From positions 1-43,483 of IMG/VR virus record IMGVR_UViG_3300025512_000026: a DNA stretch of 43,483 bases; one strand, written 5' to 3'. Of the stretch, positions 5,768 through 14,930 are shown piece by piece. The DNA comes from a virus. A model generated the notes under the pieces. That model did no database searches and was not told the origin of the DNA. It saw nothing but the letters and a program-made list of their open reading frames with translations. Position 1 is the stretch's first letter; each line of letters starts with the position of its first letter. The position numbers were made by a program, and so were the translations under genes.

Positions 5768-8272
5768 CTAAACCACCTCCTCGTGATATTTAAAAATAAG
5801 CGGATCCTGTAACCCTAACGCCCACCAAGCCACCCCCTTTAGTCCCCAGCGATGCTTCGCCAGGTTTTTGAGTGTATCGAAATGCTCCGCATCAGAATAA
5901 TGCGCTAAGCTAAACCCCAACGCATCCCCCAGGTAGAGATTCGTCACCCAGAGGCCCCGATCTCGGAGCTTGACCGTCACTGGACGGTTATCTTCAAACG
6001 CCGCAAATGCCGGCGTATGCACATAGTCAAATTCAAGAGGGATACTCTCTGTCCGAGTATCCCTCTCTTCGTTCGGGCCAACATATTCAAAATATCCCCA
6101 CGGCTCCAGCCATGTCACGCCGCTGCGCGGGATGCGCCCCAGTGTCTGGCTATGGCCGCTCGGCAATACCACATCAATAGCTTCTTGCGGTACATAGACA
6201 TACGGGTCTCCGGCATCCAGCAGGCTGCACTCACAGGCCGCGTTGCTGGTACGTATCCCAAAGCCGCCCGTAGCGGGGAGAGTTGCCGGTACATTAAACA
6301 CTCGGGTTGTACCAACCCAGCAGTGCAGCTCGGTACCCCGGCTGCGCACCCGCAAGGTATACCAAGTATCCATGCTCACACTCTGTGCCACGTCCGGCTG
6401 CAGCCTTGTCCATATTCCGCCAGTCCTTTGCCAAAGTTCCGCTGTCTGCGTGCCGCGCCGCAGCAAAAACAGATACAGGTCGCCTGCTCCCTGTGCTTTG
6501 AAAATCACTCCCATGGTGCCGCTCCCCGCCGTCATGCGCAGCCTGGCCCTGATATTAAGGTCGCCAAACCCGTAATAAGAGAGGTGCACCTGGGCGTCTG
6601 CGCTTACCTGGTCGGACTGAATTAACACCCGCCTTGCCGGGTCTGTATCAATGCTCCAGACCCCGCCGCTGCGGTTGTAAAAAGCCAGAGCGTTGTCCCG
6701 GAAGTCGTCATACCAGACCCAGGCGTGCTCCGGGGTATGGCGCAAAACCTCCGGTGTCAGGATGAAGTTGGCCGGCAACACCCAATTGCCGTTAACATCT
6801 TTAAAGCGCCGTGGCATCAGGGTAAACGCGCCGCCCCCACCATCCATGCTCATACTAAAACCGCTACAGACGCAGAAACCCCAAAACTGTGTCCCATACT
6901 GACTGCCGCTGCCGTGGATCTCCAGCGTGTTTTCCCCCGCCGGCAAACTATGAACCCCCAAAGAAAGCCAGTGAATACGCCTATGCAGTGGATACCAGTC
7001 AGGGAACATTCCAACCTGCAAACCACTGCCATTTAGGCGTACTTGAAGAAGCTGCATACTCCACCACGGAGCATTAACTCTTACCGCCAACTGGTAAGTT
7101 CCCGCAACCGCTACGTTGAATCTGAAAATCGCCAGCCCGTCATCTTCCCAGGTTGACGGCGTATTAGGCGGTGACCCCGGCGGCGGCGGAATCAAGGCTG
7201 CTGCTCTAGGTGAAATCCATCCCGCTCCAACATTCATAGCTCCTGATACCTCATCGAAGCTGTCGCCTGCCCGGTCTGTAATAGTCCCCTGAAAGTCGTA
7301 CACAGGCGTTTTCTCATAAGTCACAAGGTAATTGCGCCTGACATTCCCAACTGCCCCGGAAACTCGCCGTGCCGGCATTGTTACGCTTGTAGCATCCGCG
7401 CCTTCCAGGCAGTCGTAAACATGTAACATCAAATACGGACTATGGCTCTCGTGGTCGTGATAGCCGGCAAATGGAATGAGCGGCTGTAGATCATGATGAG
7501 CAAACTGCCCCTGTTGCCAGCCCAGCATAGCCAAAAACGTCCAGCTGCTTCCCCGGTAGCCTATCGGCTTGTGATCAATGCGCCAGTTGAAACCAAAGCC
7601 TACAATGCCGAAAAGAATCTTTTCCCGGGGAATGCGCGTTACGGCATAATCATACACCTGTTCCAGCCACCACAGCGGGCTGATGGGTCCGGGAGCGCTC
7701 CCCGCCCAGGCAAAGGCGTAGCTCATGATCACGCAAGAGTCAAAGTAAGGTGCCATCCGGCGGTAATCACACCAACGCTCCCACCAGGGCACACCATCCC
7801 CAGTCATGGGTGGCAAGTCCCAATGCACATAGCGCTGCGATGGACGGCTCTTGACGCTCTCGTAGATCCTCTTCGCCAGGGCCACCACTCCGTCCGGGTT
7901 GTCGTTTGGCCCGACTTCAAGGTCAATATCCACTCCAGCTGCCCACGGATACATGTCTAGAATGCGGTGTAATTCGCTAATGAATAGGTCTTGCGCACCT
8001 CCAGCGTTGTCCACTATAGCCTTAAAGCGCGACAAGATACCATCATTCCTGACGGTCAGTAAGTGCATGATGTGCGGCCAGCGGTCGACGCGCGCTAAAT
8101 CTGCGGCGGAAATAGTGCCGGTTATCCTGCCGGTGTTATCAGGCACAAGAAAATCAAACAGCCCCATGTGCGTCAGCCGGTCACCGTAATCCCACCATTC
8201 TTGCCTTGCTCTCACTGTCTTTAAAAAAGACCAGGTCATAAAACCCCGGCCTTCTTGCCTCATATTACTCAT
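5768..8272 (-). CDS. Large phage tail protein with GH18 hydrolase and lectin-like domains
   Basis: An 834-residue protein. Residues about 10-310 form a GH18-type barrel: AGVDIDLEVGPN carries the DxDxE motif (Asp115, Asp117, Glu119), with WDLPPMTG and SCVIMSYAFAW further on. A carbohydrate-binding-like segment follows (TYQLAVRVNAPWW... LEIHGSGSQ, about 400-480). Next comes a concanavalin/LamG-like domain (about 530-690, DLNIRARLRMTAGSGTMGVIFKA, WYTLRVRSRGTELHCWVG). The C-terminus (LPLEFDYVHTP.. HRWGLKGVAWWALGLQDP) resembles the end of a GH18 barrel. ATG at 8272 gives an ATGA overlap with the preceding gene behind GGAGG; the ATG ten codons earlier is less likely. Probable tail-tip enzyme that degrades wall or capsule glycan during adsorption. 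Confidence 0.82.
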   Translation of the reverse strand: MSNMRQEGRGFMTWSFLKTVRARQEWWDYGDRLTHMGLFDFLVPDNTGRITGTISAADLARVDRWPHIMHLLTVRNDGILSRFKAIVDNAGGAQDLFISELHRILDMYPWAAGVDIDLEVGPNDNPDGVVALAKRIYESVKSRPSQRYVHWDLPPMTGDGVPWWERWCDYRRMAPYFDSCVIMSYAFAWAGSAPGPISPLWWLEQVYDYAVTRIPREKILFGIVGFGFNWRIDHKPIGYRGSSWTFLAMLGWQQGQFAHHDLQPLIPFAGYHDHESHSPYLMLHVYDCLEGADATSVTMPARRVSGAVGNVRRNYLVTYEKTPVYDFQGTITDRAGDSFDEVSGAMNVGAGWISPRAAALIPPPPGSPPNTPSTWEDDGLAIFRFNVAVAGTYQLAVRVNAPWWSMQLLQVRLNGSGLQVGMFPDWYPLHRRIHWLSLGVHSLPAGENTLEIHGSGSQYGTQFWGFCVCSGFSMSMDGGGGAFTLMPRRFKDVNGNWVLPANFILTPEVLRHTPEHAWVWYDDFRDNALAFYNRSGGVWSIDTDPARRVLIQSDQVSADAQVHLSYYGFGDLNIRARLRMTAGSGTMGVIFKAQGAGDLYLFLLRRGTQTAELWQRTGGIWTRLQPDVAQSVSMDTWYTLRVRSRGTELHCWVGTTRVFNVPATLPATGGFGIRTSNAACECSLLDAGDPYVYVPQEAIDVVLPSGHSQTLGRIPRSGVTWLEPWGYFEYVGPNEERDTRTESIPLEFDYVHTPAFAAFEDNRPVTVKLRDRGLWVTNLYLGDALGFSLAHYSDAEHFDTLKNLAKHRWGLKGVAWWALGLQDPLIFKYHEEVV

Positions 8273-8907
8273 AACCTTCTGCCTCCACTCGCTAATTCCC
8301 ATTCTTGGATTTCAACTAGGAGTCTCACCGCCGGCTGCGGCCTGATGGTCGCTCCTTCCGTCATCAGGTCGACATTAAAGCGCGAGTTGCCAGCGGCACA
8401 CTGGTGGTAGAAGCCAGTATAATATCTGGTCGGCGTGCCGTTATGGGCGACATGCCTTTTACTGGCAAGGAACTCAAACGTATCCCCGACTGCTAATGCA
8501 TTGCCATAAGCAAGCTGCCGTGTCCGGTGGAAGTGTGAAAACCGCATTCCTGCTGGCACGGCAGTCTTCGCCAGTGCCGTAAAGTCTATTGCTGTCGTCA
8601 CCACAGGCGTGCCCAGTTCAACGCTCCAGTAAGCACCCCTGTTGGGAATGACCAGCGTTTTCCGACCCCGGACAATGGCATTAAAATGCTTGGGTACCGC
8701 CGGCTGGCCGTTTTCCCGTAGCTTGCGCAACATCTCTCGCGTTGCCGGTAGATGCCCGGAAAGCTGCGCCCCTTCCTGGAACATGACGTCAGTCAGCGAC
8801 ACGGTGCCGGTAGCGTTTTGTGTTACAACCTTAAGGTCAATCCTCTGGACGCGCTTTGCCCTTTCATTGATTTCAATTTGACTAAAGTAACGCTTCATGA
8901 CAATCAC
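8269..8907 (-). CDS. Tail-region protein of unknown function (212 aa)
   Basis: Lies between the small gene at 8904 and the GH18 tail protein, overlapping both by four bases (GTGA at the start, ATGA at the end), so all three are translated together. The N-terminal part (VQRIDLKVVTQNATGTVSLTDVMFQEGAQLSG) resembles the whole of the upstream small protein, and the rest (VELGTPVVTTAIDF... DTFEFLASKRHVAHN) is strand-rich. No catalytic motif is seen. Probable baseplate or fibre-attachment component. Start GTG at 8907; an ATG three codons later is possible. Confidence 0.65.
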   Translation of the reverse strand: MIVMKRYFSQIEINERAKRVQRIDLKVVTQNATGTVSLTDVMFQEGAQLSGHLPATREMLRKLRENGQPAVPKHFNAIVRGRKTLVIPNRGAYWSVELGTPVVTTAIDFTALAKTAVPAGMRFSHFHRTRQLAYGNALAVGDTFEFLASKRHVAHNGTPTRYYTGFYHQCAAGNSRFNVDLMTEGATIRPQPAVRLLVEIQEWELASGGRRL

Positions 8908-9089
8908 TGCTCAAACGAGAATCTGATTTCTGATGTGTGTCCGCTCCAGATAGTGGCCAACAACCCGCCTTGAAGCATAATATCTGTCATGTTAACTGCG
9001 CCCACTGCGTCTTCCATGCAGAGCCGCACATCAACTTTAGAAACTGCCTTCATGGTTGGTATTATCAAAACTGCAGATTGCCAGGACAT
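8904..9089 (-). CDS. Small tail-region protein (61 aa)
   Basis: The product runs MSWQSAVLIIPTMKAVSKVD, then VGAVNMTDIMLQGG and ends RFSFEQ. The block VDVRL..DAVGAVNMTDIMLQGG parallels IDLKV..NATGTVSLTDVMFQEG of the next gene, suggesting a duplicated module. ATG at 9089 lies eleven bases after AGGAGG; a TTG three codons upstream is too close to it. Tightly packed between Tal and the 212-residue protein. Confidence 0.6.
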   Translation of the reverse strand: MSWQSAVLIIPTMKAVSKVDVRLCMEDAVGAVNMTDIMLQGGLLATIWSGHTSEIRFSFEQ

Positions 9090-9105
9090 CTTCTTCAATC
9101 CCTCC

Positions 9106-10560
9106 TCAAATCAGCGAAACAAAATGTATCTCGCTGGTGCCATCGGTGTAGTGCACCGCCACTTCCACGCCTACCCGGCCTTGCGCTCCAAGCTGGACAT
9201 TCTCCAGCAGAGCACGTAGGCTGATGACGTAATTCTCCCGGTGCGCCGGCCAGATAGTCTGCAACAGGGTCTTTGAAACTCCCAACTGCCCGACAGCCCG
9301 GAAGGAAGCCGGGCCAGAAAAGCCCCGAGTGTTGTCAACCTCCCACCCATTGTTAACCCAGTTCGCAAACCCGTCATCAGCCCGCGAATTAAGCAGATGG
9401 TTAAACACCATCAGCTGAGCAATGTCCTGAGATGTTACGGCATCCGCCGCTTCAAACCGTGTAACGGCCTGCTGAACCGTGCTCAGCGTGTGGGACAAAT
9501 CTTGTCGCACAGTTGACAGTTCGATCTCACTGTTCCACGGCTCCTCGACGCTGTAGCGCATTCGGATAACGCGAGTCTTGATATCAATCAAAGCATCCTC
9601 GTCATAAACAGTCACTACATCGCCAATGCGAACAGGTCCATCTTCGTGATCTGGCAGTGCAGATAAGTCGACAATCCCGCAAATATAGCTTACCTGTGGG
9701 GTATTTATGGTGGCAAAGACTGCCTCAGCATATTCCTTTAACTGCTGCGGGTCTGTAAACTCTTCTGCCTTCAAAACAGCAGATGGCGGCGGATCATAAA
9801 GACTTGGCACTTCAAGATAAGGGATACCGTTATTGACCACAGTAATGGTCAGCCCCTGATGTCCACGCGGGTACAACCTGTATACTGTTTCGACCATACT
9901 TGTTTCCGATTCAGCTTTGCGCAGGTTTTTGCCTCGCAGGAAGAACACGCCGGTATCAGCACCGCCACCCGGGACGACCGAGATTGTACGAGTCGCGGTG
10001 TCCCAGACAATCTCGGTGTTAAACACTCGTTCCATCTCCCGCAGCGCTTCCAGGCGGTTGCAGCCACCACCCCACCGCAGGTTCCGCCGTGCTGTAACCG
10101 TAACTAACCCCGTTGTCCAACCGGAGCCGGGCAGGAGCCATGCTAAAATCTCCGGAACCGACGCCCCTATCCACTCCTGCAGCGGCAGTTCCGGCATCTT
10201 GACCAAATCGTACCAGAGCGCCCAAGCTTCAATTTCAATAAGCCTTGTCCCACGTTCGTCTTCGCGGTTTGCAAGAATCATAACCCGGTAAACTTTTCCG
10301 GCCATGTCAAGAAGCGCTCCGGTCGTAAGCTCTGTCGGTGCAGGGTGAGGCAGTCTGAATGCCAGCCTGTCCTCTCCTACCAGTGTCTCATGAACAAATA
10401 TCTCGTAGGCTTGGTGCAGCAGAATTACGGGCCGCAAGTGGTTATCAACAATAATGGGCAACGCATGACCCAGATGGGTATACCATGCCGGTGCCTGCCG
10501 GAGCACCGCAACGTGGTTGTAGCTCTCTCCGGTGTTGTATCGCCGAACGGTGTTATACAT
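9106..10560 (-). CDS. Tail-associated protein (Tal/tail-tip, siphovirus)
   Basis: A 484-residue protein of the type following Dit in siphoviruses, where the N-terminal domain forms the tail tip and the C-terminal part carries host-facing functions. The N-terminus (DNHLRPVILLHQAYEIFVHETLVGEDRLAFRLPH) and the segment with LDMAGKVYRVMILANRED..IEIEAWALWYDL match the gp27-like Tal core. A second part (IGDVVTVYDEDALIDIKTRVIRMRYSVEEPWNSEIELSTVRQDL) is the usual closing strand region, then a heptad-like helix and a strand-rich C-terminus (residues about 410-484). No lysozyme or peptidase domain is fused. ATG follows AGGAG with ten-base spacing. Confidence 0.8.
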   Translation of the reverse strand: MYNTVRRYNTGESYNHVAVLRQAPAWYTHLGHALPIIVDNHLRPVILLHQAYEIFVHETLVGEDRLAFRLPHPAPTELTTGALLDMAGKVYRVMILANREDERGTRLIEIEAWALWYDLVKMPELPLQEWIGASVPEILAWLLPGSGWTTGLVTVTARRNLRWGGGCNRLEALREMERVFNTEIVWDTATRTISVVPGGGADTGVFFLRGKNLRKAESETSMVETVYRLYPRGHQGLTITVVNNGIPYLEVPSLYDPPPSAVLKAEEFTDPQQLKEYAEAVFATINTPQVSYICGIVDLSALPDHEDGPVRIGDVVTVYDEDALIDIKTRVIRMRYSVEEPWNSEIELSTVRQDLSHTLSTVQQAVTRFEAADAVTSQDIAQLMVFNHLLNSRADDGFANWVNNGWEVDNTRGFSGPASFRAVGQLGVSKTLLQTIWPAHRENYVISLRALLENVQLGAQGRVGVEVAVHYTDGTSEIHFVSLI

Positions 10561-10563
10561 AGG

Positions 10564-11541
10564 TTAGGCTCTCCTGAGAAATACTACCGGGCGGCTACCG
10601 GTCAGTTGGGACGCGCCGGCTGGAAACGGATCCGGCAGACCGTCGATATAAGCCCTCGTCACGCGCCAGCCAGTGACCATCGTGGCCAAATCCGCGCTGC
10701 CCAGTGCGATGAGGCCGTGACCGCTGATGGCTTGCAGCGAGGGCGTGGCATCCTGCTGCCTAACCGTCCAGTACAGGCCCGGAGCCAGAGCGATATTGAT
10801 TATCATCTCGCGGATGCCTGTGGTCCCCGTGGTTACGACGCCGGCGTCGAGTAACCGCGCTCCGGGATAAACCTCGCCGCTGTCGGCGTAAATGCCAAGC
10901 CGAGCGTTGCCCGCAGCCGCCGTTGTTACGTTTATGGCAATGCGGTCGAACGTCTGCGTAATAGGCACGTAGAAAGGCACCATGTCCAATACCCCGGCCG
11001 CTGTCGAAACCGGTGCGGGCGTTAAACCATTGATACCGGCATGATACAGCCCCGCCCGTCGGTACCTCAATAAATCAAGAGCCTCAAAACGCGCTTTGTC
11101 TGATGCCGACATAAACCCAGCCGATCCACTGCTTGCTGCCGCATGAGCCAAGCCCCCGCTGCCGACGTGGCTTAACAGCGGTGACACAGCTACGATATAG
11201 GTGACATCCGCGGTAACAACGGCGTCCGTGGGTTGCTGCTGGTGAAAAATCACCATACCCTGGGCCGAGTAGAGTGTATACTCGCCAATCGGCACAACCA
11301 CGCCGTCCCGTCTGATTACCGGCACCGGACTCTCCAACCAGTTCCGTATCGTTCCCTCATAAATACGACGATGCATTGCAGGTTCAGGCTGGTCGGACAC
11401 TGCCAACAAGGAGTGATTCACGATAGAAGCGGCCTGCATGTCCAGAACAGTCTCAACTTTATTTACTGCGTCCTGCAGCCCGGAAATATCAGCTCCGTAA
11501 ATTTCTCTGCTCGTTACCGTCCTGAAAGGCGTGATTGACAT
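10564..11541 (-). CDS. Fibre/baseplate-like protein between Dit and Tal
   Basis: A 325-residue protein. The N-terminus (TSREIYGADISGLQDAVNKVETVLDM) is helical and typical of proteins docking on a baseplate. The block VGSGGLAHAAASSGSAGFMSASDKARFEAL (about 127-157) is a motif repeated in many tail fibres. The C-terminal half is strand-rich (MVPFYVPITQTFDRIAINVTT). It fits an upper-baseplate or fibre protein that attaches receptor-binding domains. Its place between Dit and Tal is less common than Dit directly followed by Tal. The stop is three bases before the Tal start. Confidence 0.7.
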   Translation of the reverse strand: MSITPFRTVTSREIYGADISGLQDAVNKVETVLDMQAASIVNHSLLAVSDQPEPAMHRRIYEGTIRNWLESPVPVIRRDGVVVPIGEYTLYSAQGMVIFHQQQPTDAVVTADVTYIVAVSPLLSHVGSGGLAHAAASSGSAGFMSASDKARFEALDLLRYRRAGLYHAGINGLTPAPVSTAAGVLDMVPFYVPITQTFDRIAINVTTAAAGNARLGIYADSGEVYPGARLLDAGVVTTGTTGIREMIINIALAPGLYWTVRQQDATPSLQAISGHGLIALGSADLATMVTGWRVTRAYIDGLPDPFPAGASQLTGSRPVVFLRRA

Positions 11542-11557
11542 GATTTATTTCCTCCCC

Positions 11558-12337
11558 CTATAACCATCTGTTACGACAATGCAGTTCTAATCGCGACCAA
11601 GTCGCCCCACCCGTTGCAGTTATCGTTATCGTATTTATGCCGGGCGCAAGCTGTGGGAAGACAGGACGCTCTAAAAGTGCAAGCACCCTTGTCCGTGTTG
11701 CTCCCACAACTCGAAACACTGTCTTTGCCTGGCAGTCAATCTCAAGCCAATCACCGCTGGCCAGCGCACCGCGATACGTTACTGTGTGCGCCCCGACTGT
11801 GATGCTGATTTGCTGGCCACCCGCCCCGGTTGATACGCCTTGCAGTCGTAAGAGAGGATCTGCCGGCGCTGTACCCCGCTGAGTGTGGGTGTGCGGAGAT
11901 GCAGTTATCGCCACTACGTCCGGGATGACAGCATAGTAGAATGGGTCTGGACAGACAAACTCGGCGCGGAACATCCCCTGCCTTGCCTCCACGCGGGAAT
12001 TTATGCCTTGCGAAGCGGTTACAATTGCGTTATAAAACCGCGTAGCATCGTTATCGAATATCAGCTGTTGCAGCCCCCTCAAGGGATTCAGCCACGCCGC
12101 GACAGCACGAAGCCTTTCCTGCCTCTGTCCAGGCGTAAACGGCATCATATCAACATCCAGCCAGCACTCAAGCGATATTTGCCGCTCGCCCAGATCCGGC
12201 AGCGCACGTAACGCGCCATGTCTGCCCGGCATGTTAACCACCCGGTCACGAGTGGGCGGTAGTAACGTTTCTTCAGAGCGCAGCATCTGGACGTGATGCA
12301 GTGTCGAGTGCTCACCCGCGAACGAAAAATGGCTCAT
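11558..12337 (-). CDS. Distal tail protein (Dit, siphovirus tail family)
   Basis: A 259-residue protein with the classic Dit N-terminal domain: NMPGRHGALRALPDLGERQISLECWLD, then ERLRAVAAWLNPLRGLQQLIFDND and AEFVCPDPFYYA (the conserved close of the domain, about residue 133). The C-terminal galectin-like part (SITVGAHTVTYRGALASGDWLEIDCQAKTVF) ends in NRWL. Dit makes the hexameric ring joining the tail tube to the tip. It directly follows the tape measure gene, as expected. Confidence 0.88.
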   Translation of the reverse strand: MSHFSFAGEHSTLHHVQMLRSEETLLPPTRDRVVNMPGRHGALRALPDLGERQISLECWLDVDMMPFTPGQRQERLRAVAAWLNPLRGLQQLIFDNDATRFYNAIVTASQGINSRVEARQGMFRAEFVCPDPFYYAVIPDVVAITASPHTHTQRGTAPADPLLRLQGVSTGAGGQQISITVGAHTVTYRGALASGDWLEIDCQAKTVFRVVGATRTRVLALLERPVFPQLAPGINTITITATGGATWSRLELHCRNRWL

Positions 12338-12342
12338 GTAAC

Positions 12343-14721
12343 TTACCGCCCCCTCCCGCGTCCTCTTGCCGTTGTGCTGGCCTGAATTTGCCGATGCAGG
12401 GCACGGCTAACCGCTTCGATATCTGCTTCCTGCCGGATGGTCATACTCTGTACCTGCACCATCGGCCCAGCGACAGCAAAAGACGGCGCCGCCCTGACGG
12501 CGCCAGCGACGGTTTCCCGTGTCTGCCTCACCTGAGTAGCAAGCGGCGAAAGCAGCTGCTCAAACGGAGCTCTTATTCGGTCAATGAGGGGGATCACAGG
12601 TCCCGGACGACCAGCCATCTCCGAGACTTCTGATGGTCGAACGTGCCTATTCATTATTGGAGAAAGGTTTTGACGTGTGGGAGTTATTTGTGGCAAGCGT
12701 GGAGGTTGGTTTGCAACCCGTGGTGCTGTAGGAGAAGCGCCGCGTATACCCGCGCCAGCGGATACAACTGCCCCTTGTGCCGCTGCAGCCACCTCTCTCA
12801 GTCTTGCCATCGTGCCGTCAGCGGCAGCTCTGATGTCTGACAATGCAGCCGTGACCATGTTCCTAAGTTCCATCGGATACGGCCCCATCCCCTCGACCAA
12901 GCGCTGTCCAAAAGTTGCGCCGATGTCGCGCCAGCCGTCGCCGTACGTGCGAAGGAGTGCGAGGATCGCAGTCTGATTTTGTCCAATAATCAGCTTTTCC
13001 GCCTCGCCACCCAGCCTAGCGTCCGACAACCTCTGTTCCCACATGGTCTCGGCCGATGTTTTGGCGTTTGTTTCTTCTGTGGATAGTGTTTCGAGCTGAT
13101 CTTGCAGACGCTTGCGTTCGTTGTCCCGCTCAAACCTGCGGGTTTTGTCGCCGATAGTTTTTTGAAGCTCCGCGATACGGTTCTGGATATCGGCTCGGCG
13201 GCGGGCGTCAGTTTCGTACGCCAGTTCACGCTGGAGCAGACTAAGCTCATCCTGCTTTTCTGCCATTTCCCGGGTATGGTCTTCACGCCTTGCGCCTTCG
13301 TCCAGCGCATCTAGTTGCTGTTCGATGATCCTGCGCCTTGCCTGGTAGATTTCGCTCAAGTTCCGCAGTGCGATATCGCGCTCTTGTGTGTACTTACGCC
13401 GCAGAGCGTTGACGAGTGCATCATGCAACCTGTCTATTCTGCGCGTTGCGCCCTGTACCGCGTCCTGTGCCTCCCGCGCAGCATTTGCTACTTCTCTGCC
13501 GGCAGTACGCGCCGCTGCGCCGGTATTTCGCAATGCTCTGCTGAATGTCTGAGTGCCTGCAGTAGACCGATCAGTGGATGTCTGCTGCCTGCGCAGTTCG
13601 GCAATGTGGTCTTGGAGCGATTTGTTGCTGCCCCGTGTGGCTTCCGTTTGTCTTATCATGTGGGCTGCCATCAAACCTCCGGCTGCAGCACCAGCCAACA
13701 ACCAAGGTTTCAGCGCCGCTAACGCCGCGAATTTCAGCCATAGAGCCTTTGTCGCCGCATAAATCGCAGGAACCAACCCGCCGAGAATCGCACCGCCAAG
13801 GGATAGGACGGCCAAAGTAGTCCCAGGCCCGAACAGCTCTGTCACTGCGGCGGATAATCCGCGCTCTGTGACCACCTTGGCAAAAGCCTCCATTGTGATC
13901 CGCATCTCGTCAAGTGCCTCGATTGTCGCCTTCATGTGATCCGAGATGTCAAATGCTTCTATCAGGATGCCGCCCAAATGTCCCGCCGAAATTTGAACAT
14001 TATCCACAATAGTTGACCACATGCCAAGCACCGACTCCGACTGCCTGTCCATCGCTCCCTCAAAACGCTGGCCCATACCAGCAACAATCGCGTTGACACC
14101 TGTCAATCCATCAATTGCTCCTTGCTCAGCTAATTTCATAGCTTCCGGGACGCTCACTCCGATTTGCTCTGCCAACATATCCCATGCCGGAACGCCAAGC
14201 TCGGCAATCTGCCTCATCTCTTCCGCCGACACTTTGCCTTTTGCCCGCATCTGCCCCAATGCTCTGACGACACGCTGAATTTCAAACGTCCCGCCGCCGA
14301 GTGCACCGATGGAATCACCAACGGCAGTCATCATCGGGATTATTTCTTGTGCCTGAAAACCAAATGCTAACAGCATACGGCTGCTTTGTTTTAGACCTTT
14401 GAGGTCAAACGGGGTTCTTGCCGCGAACTGAGCTAGATCATCAAGGAATTCTTTGGCCTTTTCGCCCGAGCCGAGGAGTGTACCAAACGCGATTTTCGAC
14501 TGCTCCATCTGTGCGGCCATGGTGATCGCGTACATCCCCGCCGCTCCCATTGCTGCGCCAACCGCAAGGACGCCTTGCGCGAGCGTATTTGACGCTTCTT
14601 CCATCTCTGCCATCCTGCGCTCGATGGCGGTGATGTGCACTTCAGCCTGCTTTTTGGCCTGTACAAATCTGTCCATTCGCAAGCCCAGGCTCGCATATAT
14701 CGTCCCAAGGTTTACGGCCAT
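12343..14721 (-). CDS. Tape measure protein
   Basis: A 792-residue protein that sets tail length and is ejected with the DNA. The N-terminal 250 residues are the conserved tape-measure domain: IERRMAEMEEASNTLAQGVLAVGAAMGAAG, MEQSKIAFGTLLGSGEKAKEFLDDLAQFAARTPFDLKGL, MRAKGKVSAEEMRQIAELGVPAWDMLAEQIG. A hydrophobic stretch follows (about 300-350, TLAVLSLGGAILGGLVPAIYAATKALWL), then a long charged coiled coil (about 430-570) and a proline-rich C-terminus. At roughly 0.15 nm per residue, the usual ruler relation, the tail would be near 120 nm. It overlaps the end of the chaperone extension frame by ten bases. Confidence 0.92.
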   Translation of the reverse strand: MAVNLGTIYASLGLRMDRFVQAKKQAEVHITAIERRMAEMEEASNTLAQGVLAVGAAMGAAGMYAITMAAQMEQSKIAFGTLLGSGEKAKEFLDDLAQFAARTPFDLKGLKQSSRMLLAFGFQAQEIIPMMTAVGDSIGALGGGTFEIQRVVRALGQMRAKGKVSAEEMRQIAELGVPAWDMLAEQIGVSVPEAMKLAEQGAIDGLTGVNAIVAGMGQRFEGAMDRQSESVLGMWSTIVDNVQISAGHLGGILIEAFDISDHMKATIEALDEMRITMEAFAKVVTERGLSAAVTELFGPGTTLAVLSLGGAILGGLVPAIYAATKALWLKFAALAALKPWLLAGAAAGGLMAAHMIRQTEATRGSNKSLQDHIAELRRQQTSTDRSTAGTQTFSRALRNTGAAARTAGREVANAAREAQDAVQGATRRIDRLHDALVNALRRKYTQERDIALRNLSEIYQARRRIIEQQLDALDEGARREDHTREMAEKQDELSLLQRELAYETDARRRADIQNRIAELQKTIGDKTRRFERDNERKRLQDQLETLSTEETNAKTSAETMWEQRLSDARLGGEAEKLIIGQNQTAILALLRTYGDGWRDIGATFGQRLVEGMGPYPMELRNMVTAALSDIRAAADGTMARLREVAAAAQGAVVSAGAGIRGASPTAPRVANQPPRLPQITPTRQNLSPIMNRHVRPSEVSEMAGRPGPVIPLIDRIRAPFEQLLSPLATQVRQTRETVAGAVRAAPSFAVAGPMVQVQSMTIRQEADIEAVSRALHRQIQASTTARGRGRGR

Positions 14722-14930
14722 AAGTCTTCCCCCTTCCTGCCAGTTTTGTTGGCAAGAATACTGTCAATCCTGCGCTTCTCCAGCGTGTAGTAGGCGGCCG
14801 CTTCATCGAGCATAAATGCCTGCAGCCCTGATAGCTTGAAAAACTCTGACGGTCTGCAGTTATAAAACGTAGCTACGGCAACCAGCCGCTCAAACCCCTC
14901 GCTCAGTACGAAACGTGGACAATCCTTCGC
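14712..14930 (-). CDS. Frameshift extension of the tail assembly chaperone (T part)
   Basis: An open frame without its own ribosome binding site, offset by -2 (equivalently +1) from the chaperone frame. It continues AKDCPRFVLSEGFERLVAVATFYNCRPSEFFKLSGL... DLWP (72 residues). In tailed phages this position, between tail tube and tape measure, holds a G/GT pair made by programmed frameshift. The fusion at the GGGGCGA heptamer would give a protein of about 206 residues that recruits the tape measure protein. Independent translation from an internal ATG (14942) is possible, but no Shine-Dalgarno precedes it. Confidence 0.7.
   Translation of the reverse strand, partial: AKDCPRFVLSEGFERLVAVATFYNCRPSEFFKLSGLQAFMLDEAAAYYTLEKRRIDSILANKTGRKGEDLWP

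Noticed and set aside
6017-6625. 202-codon plus-strand frame within the GH18 tail gene
   Set aside because: Antisense shadow without start signals.
14890-14900. +1 frameshift at GTT TGA, similar to the prfB site
   Set aside because: An AGGGG stretch is present, but the tRNA on GTT cannot re-pair well on TTT; the GGGGCGA heptamer upstream explains the frame better.
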